Under the pieces are notes generated by a model that saw only the letters and a list, made by a program, of their open reading frames with translations, ran no database searches and had not been told where the DNA came from. From the NCBI GenBank assembly GCA_050251195.1, contig JBFWNG010000003.1, positions 186,001-250,000 on the forward strand: a stretch of 64,000 nucleotides of DNA. Direction: 5' to 3'. A program made the translations under genes and the position numbers. Below are positions 25,005 to 32,603 of this stretch, piece after piece. How positions within the stretch are numbered: position 1 is the first letter of the stretch; every line of letters starts with the position of its first letter. The DNA comes from JBFWNG01 sp050251195 (GTDB lineage: Bacteria > Bdellovibrionota_B > Oligoflexia > Oligoflexales > Oligoflexaceae).

Positions 25005-25262
25005 TCAAGAATGTGTGCGCTGCGAGACCGGGATGTGGCCCACTTCGCCATAACTTTCGAGCGTGAAGGTTCCTTTGGCAGAAACTCTCACTGTTGTGAG
25101 ACTGCATTGTCCTATCGAAAACTGAGTCCATTCACTCGGTTTCATTCCCAAAACTTTGGTGACAAAATATCGGATCACGTTACCGTGGCATACAGACGCC
25201 CAGAAGTAAAGGCGTATGCAGCAACTAGCCGCGCGGTCCGCGATTGGACTTTTCGGAGGCAC
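25005..25262 (-). pseudogene. Histidine phosphatase (PGAM-type) C-terminal remnant
   Basis: The frame contains VCHGNVIRYFVTKVLGMKPS, WTQFSIGQCSLTTVRVSAKG and TLESYGEVGHIP, the C-terminal third of PGAM5-like histidine phosphatases including the second catalytic His (CHGN). The N-terminal RHG motif and the rest of the domain are absent upstream, where the frame reads unrelated sequence. This is therefore a truncated relic. The rest of the 24638-25389 gap shows nothing I can name. Confidence 0.7.
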
Positions 25263-25389
25263 GCAAAATTACATAACGAAATTTCACGAAAGTCACATTT
25301 CCCAGGTTGGTTGCTTTATTTGACGATTCCGCTAGAATATAGGATATCCATGAAAATCGATGAAATATTCAAATAGCGAGGGGACACCT

Positions 25390-25920
25390 ATGCGACAAAA
25401 ATTGGGCTTGGTTATTTTGTTTGTCTTGTTCAGTAATTCCTGCAAAAGCACTGGCGGGGGTTCAGGTACCAAAGCCGCCGCTGATCGGGATCCATTTGTT
25501 GCGGATTTCCAACAGCGGTTTTGCGCAGGTACGGTTCCCGATATGGAATACCTTACTTCGAAGCAGTGGACGTGCACAATCAGGGAAGCATATGATGACA
25601 ACAACAGCACCAAAACGGGAAACATGGAATTCACGAAGGACCCTGTATACAACAATGTTCTTACTGCAACGAGCGAGGGAAGTTCCCTCCTTTTTCGCGT
25701 TTCTGATACTCTCGTAGAGTCAGTCAGCAGTCGCTCGGTCAACGGTATCCCTAAAACCACGTCAATCGTGGTAAGTAAGGGAAAGGACGGCTTGCTGTAT
25801 CAAGCGGAACAAATTGCCATGAAAAATGTGAAGGGGATGACCCTTACAGCAGTGTGTCAGCATTGGGGCGATGCCCATGTCAGACAAACGGGTTTCTTGT
25901 CCCTCACTCGCTGTCACTAG
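25390..25920 (+). CDS. Lipoprotein of unknown function
   Basis: The start at ATG 25390 is chosen because GCGAGGGG precedes it and a lipoprotein signal follows at once (MRQKLGLVILFVLFSNSC, Cys18); the in-frame start at 25360 does neither. The product has 176 residues. The linker after the Cys is Gly-rich (KSTGGGSGTKAA). The globular part (DFQQRFCAGTVPDMEYL, WTCTIREAY) has four Cys, ending VCQHWGDAHV and SLTRCH. I recognise no family. It is likely outer-membrane anchored. Confidence 0.78.
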   Translation: MRQKLGLVILFVLFSNSCKSTGGGSGTKAAADRDPFVADFQQRFCAGTVPDMEYLTSKQWTCTIREAYDDNNSTKTGNMEFTKDPVYNNVLTATSEGSSLLFRVSDTLVESVSSRSVNGIPKTTSIVVSKGKDGLLYQAEQIAMKNVKGMTLTAVCQHWGDAHVRQTGFLSLTRCH

Positions 25921-26434
25921 AATAAACTGCAAGTGGGGGCGGCAAGTTCTGCCCTCGTGAGAAGCCGAAGGAATCAATAGGCTATCCAAGTATCGGCGGT
26001 TAAATTAACTTGCCTTTTCCCTACCCACAATTTCAACATCTGCTCCGATCCGTGGTTTATGGTGAATTCGGTTCGGGACATTGAAAAGTCCCGATTTCTC
26101 ACCACTCTTGAGAGCTGCGATTTGATGATTTCTCAATTATGCAGAGATCCTTCGCAGTCGTTCAGGATGACGGCTTCGCTCAGGTGACGGTGTTAAGAAG
26201 TCGCTCAGTGTGGTTATTAGGAAGGTTTGAAAGGTCTTGTGCCCCCGTTATTGGGGTAGATCCGGGTAGATCCCCAGAACCGATAGTCCATGGTCGGTAG
26301 AGGATTTTTCGCTTTGCGAAAAATGGGGTCCCTCTCGTTTAGATATCCACCACCAAATTGGAATAAGCGGGTTCTAGATAAAAGTCAATGGAATCATTAA
26401 GGAAATCTCTGAACCCGAGTAGATCGTTGGAATA
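25921..26434. other. Gene-free stretch before the defence-like block
   Basis: No credible gene. It holds a diverged dispersed repeat (26144-26190) and a short tandem GTAGATCCGG/GTAGATCCCC near 26255-26275. It marks the boundary to the AT-richer block that follows. Confidence 0.5.
26144..26190 (-). repeat. Dispersed repeat, reverse copy
   Basis: AGATCCTTCGCAGTCGTTCA, continuing GGATGACGG, then a second partial unit CTTCGCTCAGGTGACGG. It belongs to the CATCCTGAGCGAAGCGAAGG family. Confidence 0.75.
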
Positions 26435-26728
26435 TTAAAGGCGTCCCTCAGCCGTAAATAAACTCAAAAAATCATCGCGATAGTAGTTGGTGCTTTGCTT
26501 CCGTTCGTCCTCAATAATTTTCCGTAAAATGACGGAGTCTTGATGCCAACGCCTCATTGCAGATAGCCAGCAATTCCAAACCTCGAATTCAATAAAACCC
26601 TTGCCAAACCAATAATATTCCTCCGCACAAAGAACGAAGGCAGTGGCTATCGTAGCAATCTTCGACAAATGATCAAGAACGCTTTCGTCGTCAAATATCC
26701 TCCTTCCTAGAAATCGGTATAGACGCAT
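26435..26728 (-). CDS. Unknown small protein at end of defence-like block
   Basis: About 97 residues, probably all helical, rich in Trp and Tyr (CAEEYYWFGKGFIEFEVWNC, WLSAMRRWHQDSV). No membrane segment or known motif is seen. ATG 26728 lies within the last codons of the TIGR02391-type gene (overlap about 38 bp), so the two are probably translationally coupled. A TTG at 26746 is an alternative start. Position at the end of the block suggests it belongs to the same operon. Function is unknown. Confidence 0.55.
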   Translation of the reverse strand: MRLYRFLGRRIFDDESVLDHLSKIATIATAFVLCAEEYYWFGKGFIEFEVWNCWLSAMRRWHQDSVILRKIIEDERKQSTNYYRDDFLSLFTAEGRL

Positions 26729-27557
26729 CCAGTTTGCGGTGGACAAAAGATATTGTTGTTAGAATATCTAAAGCGTCTTGCTCGTCCATATCCCATTCAA
26801 TTTTCGCTTCATGGCTTAACGGATTTCTTATGACGCCGTATAAACCTTTTAATAAATTTAAAAATCCTCTTTGCTCACCTTGTCTAGTGGGCGTATCTAG
26901 AGAATTAATTGCTACTCTCGGTAATTGCGGGAATTTGAATCCAAAAGCCGAGTCAAGAAGGTCCACGCCATCGCCGTCTGTATTTGCCAGTGATCGAATC
27001 CTAGAAGTAATACTCTTCATTGCTTCGACGACGGAATGAAAATAATTTTCAGTTAAGATTTCAGCATTACAAAATTGGAAGACATGAGGGTGTGCCTTCC
27101 GCCTTTCAAGTTCAGATTTCATTCGGTTGGCAGCAGCAATAGCGTCATCAAGAGTTTCTGCGGCCTTCGTAAAAGTTACTCTTCCCGAATCATTTATCGA
27201 TAAGCCGGAAAGAGAAAGCGCCTTTTTTAACTCCTCTTGTCGCCACCGAAAAATATCAGGATTCCGAACAAACAAGGCGGGATCCATTGACCGGTTGATA
27301 AACAAGACGACACGGTTGCCGATTTGCTCCGAATTCTGGACGCTACAGAAAGCGTCATGAATTCTCTTCCATTTTGTCAGGAGTGGAGAGCAGTCCGGAA
27401 TGCCACATGATTGTAGCGTCTGACCAATTTCATAGCCTTTTAGGCCCTTCTCCGTGTCTCCTAAGATTTTAGAGATTGCGACTATATGTGCTTGGGAAAA
27501 ATTTGGAATTTTGTTTCGTGGCTTCACGGAGTCTTTCCTTGCCTTAGCCAAAATCAT
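26691..27557 (-). CDS. TIGR02391 (Ymh-like) family protein
   Basis: The 288-residue product matches the TIGR02391 pattern in its C-terminal half: HPHVFQFCNAEILTENYFHS, VVEAMKSITSRIRSLANTDG, DGVDLLDSAFGFKFP, EQRGFLNLLKGLYGVIRNPL followed by SHEAKIEWDMDEQDALDIL and SFVHRKLD. The RNPxxHE segment is typical. Family members are found next to phage-defence and restriction genes, but their biochemical role is unproven. The N-terminal half (HIVAISKILGDTEKGLKGYE, LLTKWKRIHDAF) is a separate helical region. It lies in the middle of an all-minus-strand block. Confidence 0.8.
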   Translation of the reverse strand: MILAKARKDSVKPRNKIPNFSQAHIVAISKILGDTEKGLKGYEIGQTLQSCGIPDCSPLLTKWKRIHDAFCSVQNSEQIGNRVVLFINRSMDPALFVRNPDIFRWRQEELKKALSLSGLSINDSGRVTFTKAAETLDDAIAAANRMKSELERRKAHPHVFQFCNAEILTENYFHSVVEAMKSITSRIRSLANTDGDGVDLLDSAFGFKFPQLPRVAINSLDTPTRQGEQRGFLNLLKGLYGVIRNPLSHEAKIEWDMDEQDALDILTTISFVHRKLDASIPISRKEDI

Positions 27558-27645
27558 TTGGATTCGTCTATCGTCTAGAATTTGATACCATAGGCGCGCG
27601 GGGTTTAGGGTTCATACAAAAATTTCAAATAATTTTTTTAAATAC

Positions 27646-27939
27646 TTATCTTTGCAACAAGATACGAAGGTCTCCGATCAGGCTTTTAATATCAGAAGAC
27701 ATTGCTTCAGATTCCCTGCTGATTTGGTCTTGGCTCTTCGTGGCAAGAAAACAAAGTTTAGTTGATACCTCTCTCAGTATGTAAGGCACTTTATCATGTG
27801 GACTTATTGAGTTTTCCGCGCACCACCTATTGATTGCGGCAGCTGATAATCCGCAAAGCTGCTCAGCCAAATGCGGTACCTGATTGACAAGGTCAAGGAT
27901 TTCCCGCTGAATTTTCATCCTATGCCTAAATTCACCCAT
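27646..27939 (-). CDS. Unknown small helical protein following the nucleotidyltransferase
   Basis: The 97-residue product starts at ATG 27939, one base after the stop of the nucleotidyltransferase gene, so the pair is almost surely co-translated. It is helical throughout (EILDLVNQVPHLAEQLCGLS, AAAINRWCAENSISP, SEAMSSDIKSLIGDLRILLQ). The spacing and size recall antitoxin-like partners of MNT-type nucleotidyltransferases, but no motif proves this. I do not recognise the family. Confidence 0.6.
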   Translation of the reverse strand: MGEFRHRMKIQREILDLVNQVPHLAEQLCGLSAAAINRWCAENSISPHDKVPYILREVSTKLCFLATKSQDQISRESEAMSSDIKSLIGDLRILLQR

Positions 27940-28596
27940 TTATTTTCCCTCAATTCTGACAAGCAGCCTGTCCATCCAAGCCGATACTAACGGAAGTTGA
28001 GTTGTTACTTGAGCGCGTTCCGCAATCGAAATTGCTATCCCCGATGCTCTTGTACTTAGAAGCCTCGACCGCTCCAGTACCTTGAATGCCGCTTCATCGA
28101 TGACTAGGGAATCCGGTCCAAGCCTCAGAGCCGAAAACCTTGAAAACTCTTTTTTGCCTAACACTGCAAGAGCGTAACAAGTTGCAAAGTTCCTTATTGC
28201 CAGAAAAATGGTAGACAATTCGAAAACAAAACTCTTGGATCCAGAGGTAATGGCGTTCACAGCGTCAATAAAGAGATTTCGAAAATTTGAGCAATCCTGT
28301 AGGCCGAATCTATACTTATTGGGAGCGCCGAGAGATGCTATATAGTCTATTCCGTCCTCAGAGAACACGAGCCGCGCCTCTGTGGCAAGATGCCAGGCAA
28401 ACGGATTTCCTCCCTCCCATAATTCATTTATTTTTGTATAACTATAAATGGAAAATTTAGCTGGATCGAGGTTTGTGAGAAACCGAGAACATATGGCTAA
28501 GAGGTCGATGTCTGAACGCTCGTCAAACTCACCACGACAAATTGATCCAAATATATAGATATGCACGTTATCGCCTACTAAGCCGTTTGACCACAA
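27940..28596 (-). CDS. Nucleotidyltransferase-domain protein (MNT/Pol-beta type)
   Basis: The 218-residue product begins with a Pol-beta-superfamily active site: YIFGSICRGEFDERSDIDLL, that is GS-x10-DxD at residues ~17-31. Its C-terminal ~125 residues are helical (FRNLFIDAVNAITSG, IFLAIRNFATCYALAVLG), like the KNTase-C or HEPN-type helical domains that accompany such enzymes. Reactions in this family include nucleotidylation of toxins, tRNA or drugs and synthesis of cyclic nucleotides; which applies here is unknown. It starts with TTG at 28596 inside the pentapeptide gene (29-bp overlap) and abuts the next small gene. Confidence 0.8.
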   Translation of the reverse strand: MWSNGLVGDNVHIYIFGSICRGEFDERSDIDLLAICSRFLTNLDPAKFSIYSYTKINELWEGGNPFAWHLATEARLVFSEDGIDYIASLGAPNKYRFGLQDCSNFRNLFIDAVNAITSGSKSFVFELSTIFLAIRNFATCYALAVLGKKEFSRFSALRLGPDSLVIDEAAFKVLERSRLLSTRASGIAISIAERAQVTTQLPLVSAWMDRLLVRIEGK

Positions 28597-29374
28597 TGGT
28601 CATCAACAATCCAATAAGAACCAGTCTAGCAAAATATAGAAAGGCAAGTATAAGATCTGGGTAATCGGTTGAATGGGTTATTCCGAAGAAGGCTGGAATG
28701 AGGATCAAAAAGGCATCCCAATAACTAGAAAGGGCATTGGGTCGACCGAGGAACATTGTATGGAGAATAGAGGCAAAAATTATGAAGAAAACGATTGTTC
28801 TTCCTAATTTGAGGATGCTTTCCCCATTTCCCCAAAGAAAATCTCCTAACTCGAACCTAAGCCACTTTAAGAAGTAAGAGATACGTCTCATGCCTTGATA
28901 ATTTTTACGATAATAACGGTCTCGAGAACGCCACGTCTTAAGTAAATGGATTCTCGTGGCATCAAGTTCACACTGAATTGCCCTATTGACACCTTCAACG
29001 TCACCGATTCCATGAAAATTTACTCGGAGCGACCTGGCAAATACTAATGCCACATTTTCCCATCCCGGACTGCTGTTATTCAAGATATCGGATGTTATGT
29101 TTGTTTTTTCAAAAGAAGTATACTCGAATTTACAGTTGTCGAATTTGGCTCCATGAAAATTTACTGAGGTAAATTGAGCTCCTGTAAAATCGCAGTTTAC
29201 GAAATTGCAGTCTCTAAAGTAGCATCGATCAAAAATAGAGTATGTAAAACCTACGTCTCGGAACGTCCGCCCTTTGCTAGTCACCCTTAGAAACAAATGA
29301 TTTCTAAAGGCTTTGTCGGTGACATCATCTTTGATCCATTTGTCAACAAAATGTATTCTATTGCTATCAAGCAT
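28568..29374 (-). CDS. Pentapeptide-repeat membrane protein with channel-like C-terminus
   Basis: Residues ~35-95 form a short pentapeptide-repeat coil (FRDVGFTYSIFDRCYFRDCN, FVNCDFTGAQFTSVNFHGAK). A soluble helical linker follows. The C-terminus has two membrane helices (GRTIVFFIIFASILHTMFLG and LILAFLYFARLVLIGLLMTI) flanking a re-entrant-like loop YWDAFLILIPAFFGITHSTD. This layout resembles the two-helix ion-channel domain fused to pentapeptide repeats in some bacterial proteins, but the K-channel filter TVGYGD is not present. It overlaps the nucleotidyltransferase gene by 29 bp, so an effector-and-signal-enzyme pairing is possible (inference). Confidence 0.75.
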   Translation of the reverse strand: MLDSNRIHFVDKWIKDDVTDKAFRNHLFLRVTSKGRTFRDVGFTYSIFDRCYFRDCNFVNCDFTGAQFTSVNFHGAKFDNCKFEYTSFEKTNITSDILNNSSPGWENVALVFARSLRVNFHGIGDVEGVNRAIQCELDATRIHLLKTWRSRDRYYRKNYQGMRRISYFLKWLRFELGDFLWGNGESILKLGRTIVFFIIFASILHTMFLGRPNALSSYWDAFLILIPAFFGITHSTDYPDLILAFLYFARLVLIGLLMTIVVKRLSRR

Positions 29375-29407
29375 GATAATAATCCGTGGTATAAATATTA
29401 ATGAGCC

Positions 29408-30352
29408 CTAGTTTGCCTCGGCAGCTTCAACCATAAAGACAATTGCTGAAGCCGTCAGGTGCAATGCATACGCGGCTAGATATCCCGGTACTTCGATTAC
29501 ATCCTTCCCTTGACCATGGCCACCCTTGCGATTTCGAATCGTTGGGAGGCCAGCTTCCAATGTCGATCTTAGTGCACTGAAGTTTGACTGCAACTCCTTA
29601 GGAACCAATTCTTTACTAAATAATACCTCGATTAACACTTTAGCATTAGCATTGGGGGGATAATCCCATTTCTTTGTATCGCAAATAACCTTTGCAGCGC
29701 TCTCGAACGCCTTAAGTCCTTCATTTAGTGCTTCTTTCGTTCGACCATAACGGTAGTGCTCATGAGCCTTCCTAAACTCATCTTCAGCTCCTCTAAATCC
29801 GCCTTGATGAATCAGGATAAGCGCGTTCTTGGTGACTTCGGCATGAACAAACTGTGAATCAATTTTGATTATGGCTCCATTCACAAATTGGTAGCCAATT
29901 CCATGCTCCTGAAATCGGTAATTTAACTCCTTAATTGCGGAATCGGCGTCATTTTTAATTCCATGCCGATATCGATCGCGTTCGCTCAGCGAACGAAGGC
30001 GTTCGATCACACTGAAGGAGACCTCAATCAAGTCAAGTGCTTGATCGACTGATGCTTTCTGTAGGAACTTAAAACATATGGCGTCGGGAGCGTCATATTC
30101 ATCACCGGCCAGGCGTAGCAAACCCAACTCCCTACACATCGTATCGTGAATAGCTATCCAAGCGTCGTTGTTTTCTACCGGCTGGTTAAAATCAAAATCA
30201 CTTTGTTCTTGATAGGGACCTATTGCGTCTCGGAGAATGAAGACAATTTGATTCCGGAGCGGCGGAGGTAAGTCATCGTAAATATAAACGTCGGGTACAC
30301 CACTCTTCGCAACTTTCGTATTCCGCTTCGAAAACGTCTCGAAAATTCCCAT
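29408..30352 (-). CDS. AbiJ-NTD4/HEPN-like abortive-infection family protein
   Basis: The 314-residue product begins GIFETFSKRNTKVAKSGVPD, then VYIYDDLPPPLRNQIVFILR, which matches the start of the STM4504/CBY_0614-type family as I recall it (an AbiJ_NTD4 domain). The C-terminal helical region (AHEHYRYGRTKEALNEGLKA, FESAAKVICDTKKW) ends with IRNRKGGHGQG, an R-x5-H element typical of HEPN ribonucleases. Such proteins are linked to abortive infection. It heads the tight block, with 33 bp to the pentapeptide gene. SD-like AGAGA precedes ATG 30352. Cytoplasmic RNA cleavage as the output is inference. Confidence 0.75.
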   Translation of the reverse strand: MGIFETFSKRNTKVAKSGVPDVYIYDDLPPPLRNQIVFILRDAIGPYQEQSDFDFNQPVENNDAWIAIHDTMCRELGLLRLAGDEYDAPDAICFKFLQKASVDQALDLIEVSFSVIERLRSLSERDRYRHGIKNDADSAIKELNYRFQEHGIGYQFVNGAIIKIDSQFVHAEVTKNALILIHQGGFRGAEDEFRKAHEHYRYGRTKEALNEGLKAFESAAKVICDTKKWDYPPNANAKVLIEVLFSKELVPKELQSNFSALRSTLEAGLPTIRNRKGGHGQGKDVIEVPGYLAAYALHLTASAIVFMVEAAEAN

Positions 30353-30660
30353 TCAAAGTCTCTTTTCTAGGTTGAGAATGATTTTTAAAGCATAGCAAGA
30401 ACGGTATTGCCATTCATCCAAAATAAGCTGCCTATTGGAAATTTATCCCCGCATAAACTTCCGAGCGGTTCGCAATACCCTATAACGACCTTTCAGGATG
30501 GTTTTTATGGGACGTCTAAGAATTATCTAAGCTTGCTATTTTTTACCCAGAAGCATTAATACAGACAAGTGATATCGGATATAATCGAGTAAGATTTTTT
30601 TTCCTATTGCGCAGAATTGGTAATTTTTCGGCATACCGCTTTTCAACCTATCGTTTTGTG

Positions 30661-30684
30661 GTGAGGCTCGACGGGGAGCCTCAC
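30661..30684 (-). terminator. Hairpin after the 30697-31209 gene
   Basis: Nine-bp perfect stem GTGAGGCTC/GAGCCTCAC with a 6-base loop, 13 bp past the stop codon. No T-run follows on either strand, so it may be a weak or Rho-assisted terminator. The rest of 30353-30696 shows nothing else. Confidence 0.4.
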
Positions 30685-30696
30685 CGATATCCGTGG

Positions 30697-31209
30697 TCAC
30701 ATTGGTAAATGTAGGAACCAGTCTGCTGTTATCTCGAGAGCGTCTTCTTCCGATAATTCATCCCAGCTCTCGAATACCGAATCGAATTGCTCTTTTTTGT
30801 TAACATCTTCTATAGCCATGACTCCATTGCGAAGTAGTACGCCTTCCGCAAATCTTTCGAGGTAGGGCGCGGACCACAACCGTATCTCTGACTTTGTTTC
30901 AATCAATGGTGCTTCGAAGATTTTTTCCGGGTATTCACAGTCTAATAAGTCATGAAAAAAGACGATACGCCAATTTTCTCCAATCTTCTCCCATTTAAGC
31001 CAAAATCGATTGCAATATCTGGAGCCGATTAAAAGGCTATACGAGGTTTTCAATTCCTCTTTTCGAAACTTATTTTCCAATAGCCCGATGTCCCTGCTTA
31101 TGGCTTTTAATTTCTCTAATGTTTCGGATCGCTCAACACGAGCTCTTTCAAAGTTTTCTTCCCGTGCTTTGATGAAATTACCAATGCCAAAATCATCATG
31201 ATAAGTCAT
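30697..31209 (-). CDS. Unknown protein upstream of defence-like block
   Basis: The 170-residue cytoplasmic protein has an N-terminal coiled coil (ENFERARVERSETLEKLKAI, SRDIGLLENKFRKEELKT), then a beta-rich part (FWLKWEKIGENWRIVFFHDL, EIRLWSAPYLERFAEGVLLR) and an acidic tail (ESWDELSEEDALEITADWFL). GGGAGTA precedes ATG 31209. It is separated from the AbiJ-like gene by 344 bp and a hairpin, so it is probably its own unit, though of the same strand and base composition. No family is recognised. Confidence 0.65.
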   Translation of the reverse strand: MTYHDDFGIGNFIKAREENFERARVERSETLEKLKAISRDIGLLENKFRKEELKTSYSLLIGSRYCNRFWLKWEKIGENWRIVFFHDLLDCEYPEKIFEAPLIETKSEIRLWSAPYLERFAEGVLLRNGVMAIEDVNKKEQFDSVFESWDELSEEDALEITADWFLHLPM

Positions 31210-31360
31210 ACTTACTCCCTTTTATTTATTTGAATTTTTTGCCTGGATCTAGAAAATAGACCAATTAAGGGGATGCCAATCAAGGCGATTGAGCATTCAA
31301 GCTCAGGAGATTTCAATAGCTGAGGTCTTAAAGAAATGCAATATAAAACACAAACCCGCC

Positions 31361-31405
31361 GGCTTTTAGCCCACAACTATAGGTGGATATGAGGATGAAT
31401 GGGGT
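31361..31405. repeat. Dispersed 45-bp repeat, copy 1
   Basis: CGGCTTTTAGCCCACAACTA and TAGGTGGATATGAGGATGAA, ending TGGGG. A near-identical copy abuts tRNA-His at 32346-32391. The remainder of 31210-31686 shows nothing else I can name. Confidence 0.75.
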
Positions 31406-31686
31406 TTTGGCGTAAGGACATTCCTTGGCTAATCCATGTCCACGGCACAGGAATCTCAATTCTAACGCGTTTATGCGTAAGGAAATAAAAATCCATTACT
31501 TATTGCAAGAAAGCCTCCTAAACCTTGATTCTGCGATTTAAATCCCATGTCAATTCGTAATGGTTCTTTTAAAAAATTCGGTTACTTCCGCTGTTAGGAA
31601 ATCTTGATGGTATTAATTTTTCCTTATGCCAAAAGCAAATTGGCCGAAAATGAATTAGAACTGGAAAACCTATGAGGAGAAATTAG

Positions 31687-31968
31687 ATGAAAAAATGGCA
31701 TGTAAACGTATGCATTGCTCTGGCGCTAGCGGGTGGAATTGTAACTTTTGCGGCTTGTAAGAAGAGAGGCCAATCAAAGGCGAGCAACACCATTTCAGCG
31801 GAAGACCAAACATTTGCCCAGGACGGGGCCTGGAAATGCGGCCTTGTCAACGCGCTACAAAACTCGTTAGAGAGCTGGGCCAATACCACGCAGTGCAAGC
31901 CAGGCACATTGGCATCTATCTTTTCTAATCAGAAGGACTTCACTGTAATAGTATGCTGCTCTAAATAA
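31687..31968 (+). CDS. Small lipoprotein
   Basis: The 93-residue product has a lipoprotein signal ending GGIVTFAAC (Cys24), followed by KKRGQSKASN. The mature part has KCGLVNALQNSLESWANTTQ, then QCKPGTLASI and terminal VIVCCSK, so five Cys in a tiny domain. ATGAGGAGAAATTAG precedes the ATG. Just downstream lies a degraded copy of the 3' end and terminator of the lipoprotein gene at 12166. Function is unknown. Confidence 0.75.
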   Translation: MKKWHVNVCIALALAGGIVTFAACKKRGQSKASNTISAEDQTFAQDGAWKCGLVNALQNSLESWANTTQCKPGTLASIFSNQKDFTVIVCCSK

Positions 31969-31976
31969 AGTGACGT

Positions 31977-32165
31977 GCGGTGCAGCGGCCAAGCTTTGCT
32001 TTTACGCTCGGAGTAGACCGATTTTGCATTTGCCCTTCACGCCGCTCATGCTACTCACCGTCGCCGGCGCTTTTAATCCGCCTCCCTGCTGGCTGTAAGC
32101 AACGATCTCGTACGGCGGGCCATTTGATTTCATCTGGACATAATCGATCGACGAGCACCTCGTCG
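31977..32165 (+). repeat. Mosaic of copied fragments from other loci
   Basis: 31977-32080 aligns with 12898-13000 (last codons of the 12166-12939 lipoprotein gene, e.g. QRPSFAFTLG against QRPSFTFTPG, and its terminator hairpin ACTCACCGTCGCCGGCG). The coding part is out of use. 32122-32165 aligns with the intergenic repeat at 8950-8990. The terminator copy may still stop transcription from the 31687 gene. Confidence 0.7.
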
Positions 32166-32288
32166 TCGAAGAGGAAATGCCGACGCTAGCGGAACGTAGA
32201 GTAATTCCTCAATCCGTTCGCAGTTGTCGTTTCGTAGAATGGAACAGCATCCCGCTCTTTACCTTCCAAAGGGAAGAACCGAAGAACT

Positions 32289-32316
32289 AGATCCTTCGCT
32301 TCGCTCAGGATGACGG
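32289..32316 (-). repeat. Dispersed repeat, reverse copy
   Basis: AGATCCTTCGCTTCGCTCAG then GATGACGG, a well-preserved reverse copy of the CATCCTGAGCGAAGCGAAGG family. Confidence 0.85.
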
Positions 32317-32345
32317 CGCTAAGAACCCTCGCTAGTGTGTCGTAA

Positions 32346-32391
32346 CCGGGCTTTTAGCTCACAACTATAGGTGGATATGTGGATGAATGGG
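32346..32391. repeat. Dispersed 45-bp repeat, copy 2, touching tRNA-His
   Basis: ACCGGGCTTTTAGCTCACAA, then CTATAGGTGGATATGTGGAT and GAATGGGG. It matches 31361-31405 and ends exactly at the tRNA 3' end (CCA included). Confidence 0.75.
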
Positions 32392-32464
32392 GTGGCCAGT
32401 GGGATTTGAACCCACGCGTGCTAGAGTCACAGTCTAGTGCGTTAACCCCTTCGCCATGGCCACC
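32388..32464 (-). tRNA. tRNA-His (GTG)
   Basis: On the minus strand the sequence folds as a complete tRNA. The acceptor stem is GTGGCCA/TGGCCAC with the extra G at -1 opposite C73, as in tRNA-His. The anticodon stem CTAGA/TCTAG carries loop CTGTGAC with anticodon GTG, the T-arm is CGTGGGTTCAAATCCCAC, and the CCA end is encoded. Confidence 0.95.
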
Positions 32465-32603
32465 GTAGGACGCTGTAGTGTGTCTTATCTGTGAAATGAT
32501 GTCAACACCAGATAACCCCGGGCATTTCGCGATGTTGGATTCCGCCGGAGATCTCCGACAGGCCCTTTGAGTACCCAGATGACGCCCTTCTCGGATCGCC
32601 ACG

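Noticed and set aside
24901..25131. Minus-strand frame overlapping the histidine phosphatase relic
   Set aside because: It is out of phase with the recognisable phosphatase sequence and has no features of its own.
32388..32464. tRNA-His as the attachment site of an integrated phage or island
   Set aside because: No integrase or phage gene is present, and the 45-bp repeat lies outside the tRNA rather than duplicating its 3' end. Kept only as a tentative finding about the repeat.
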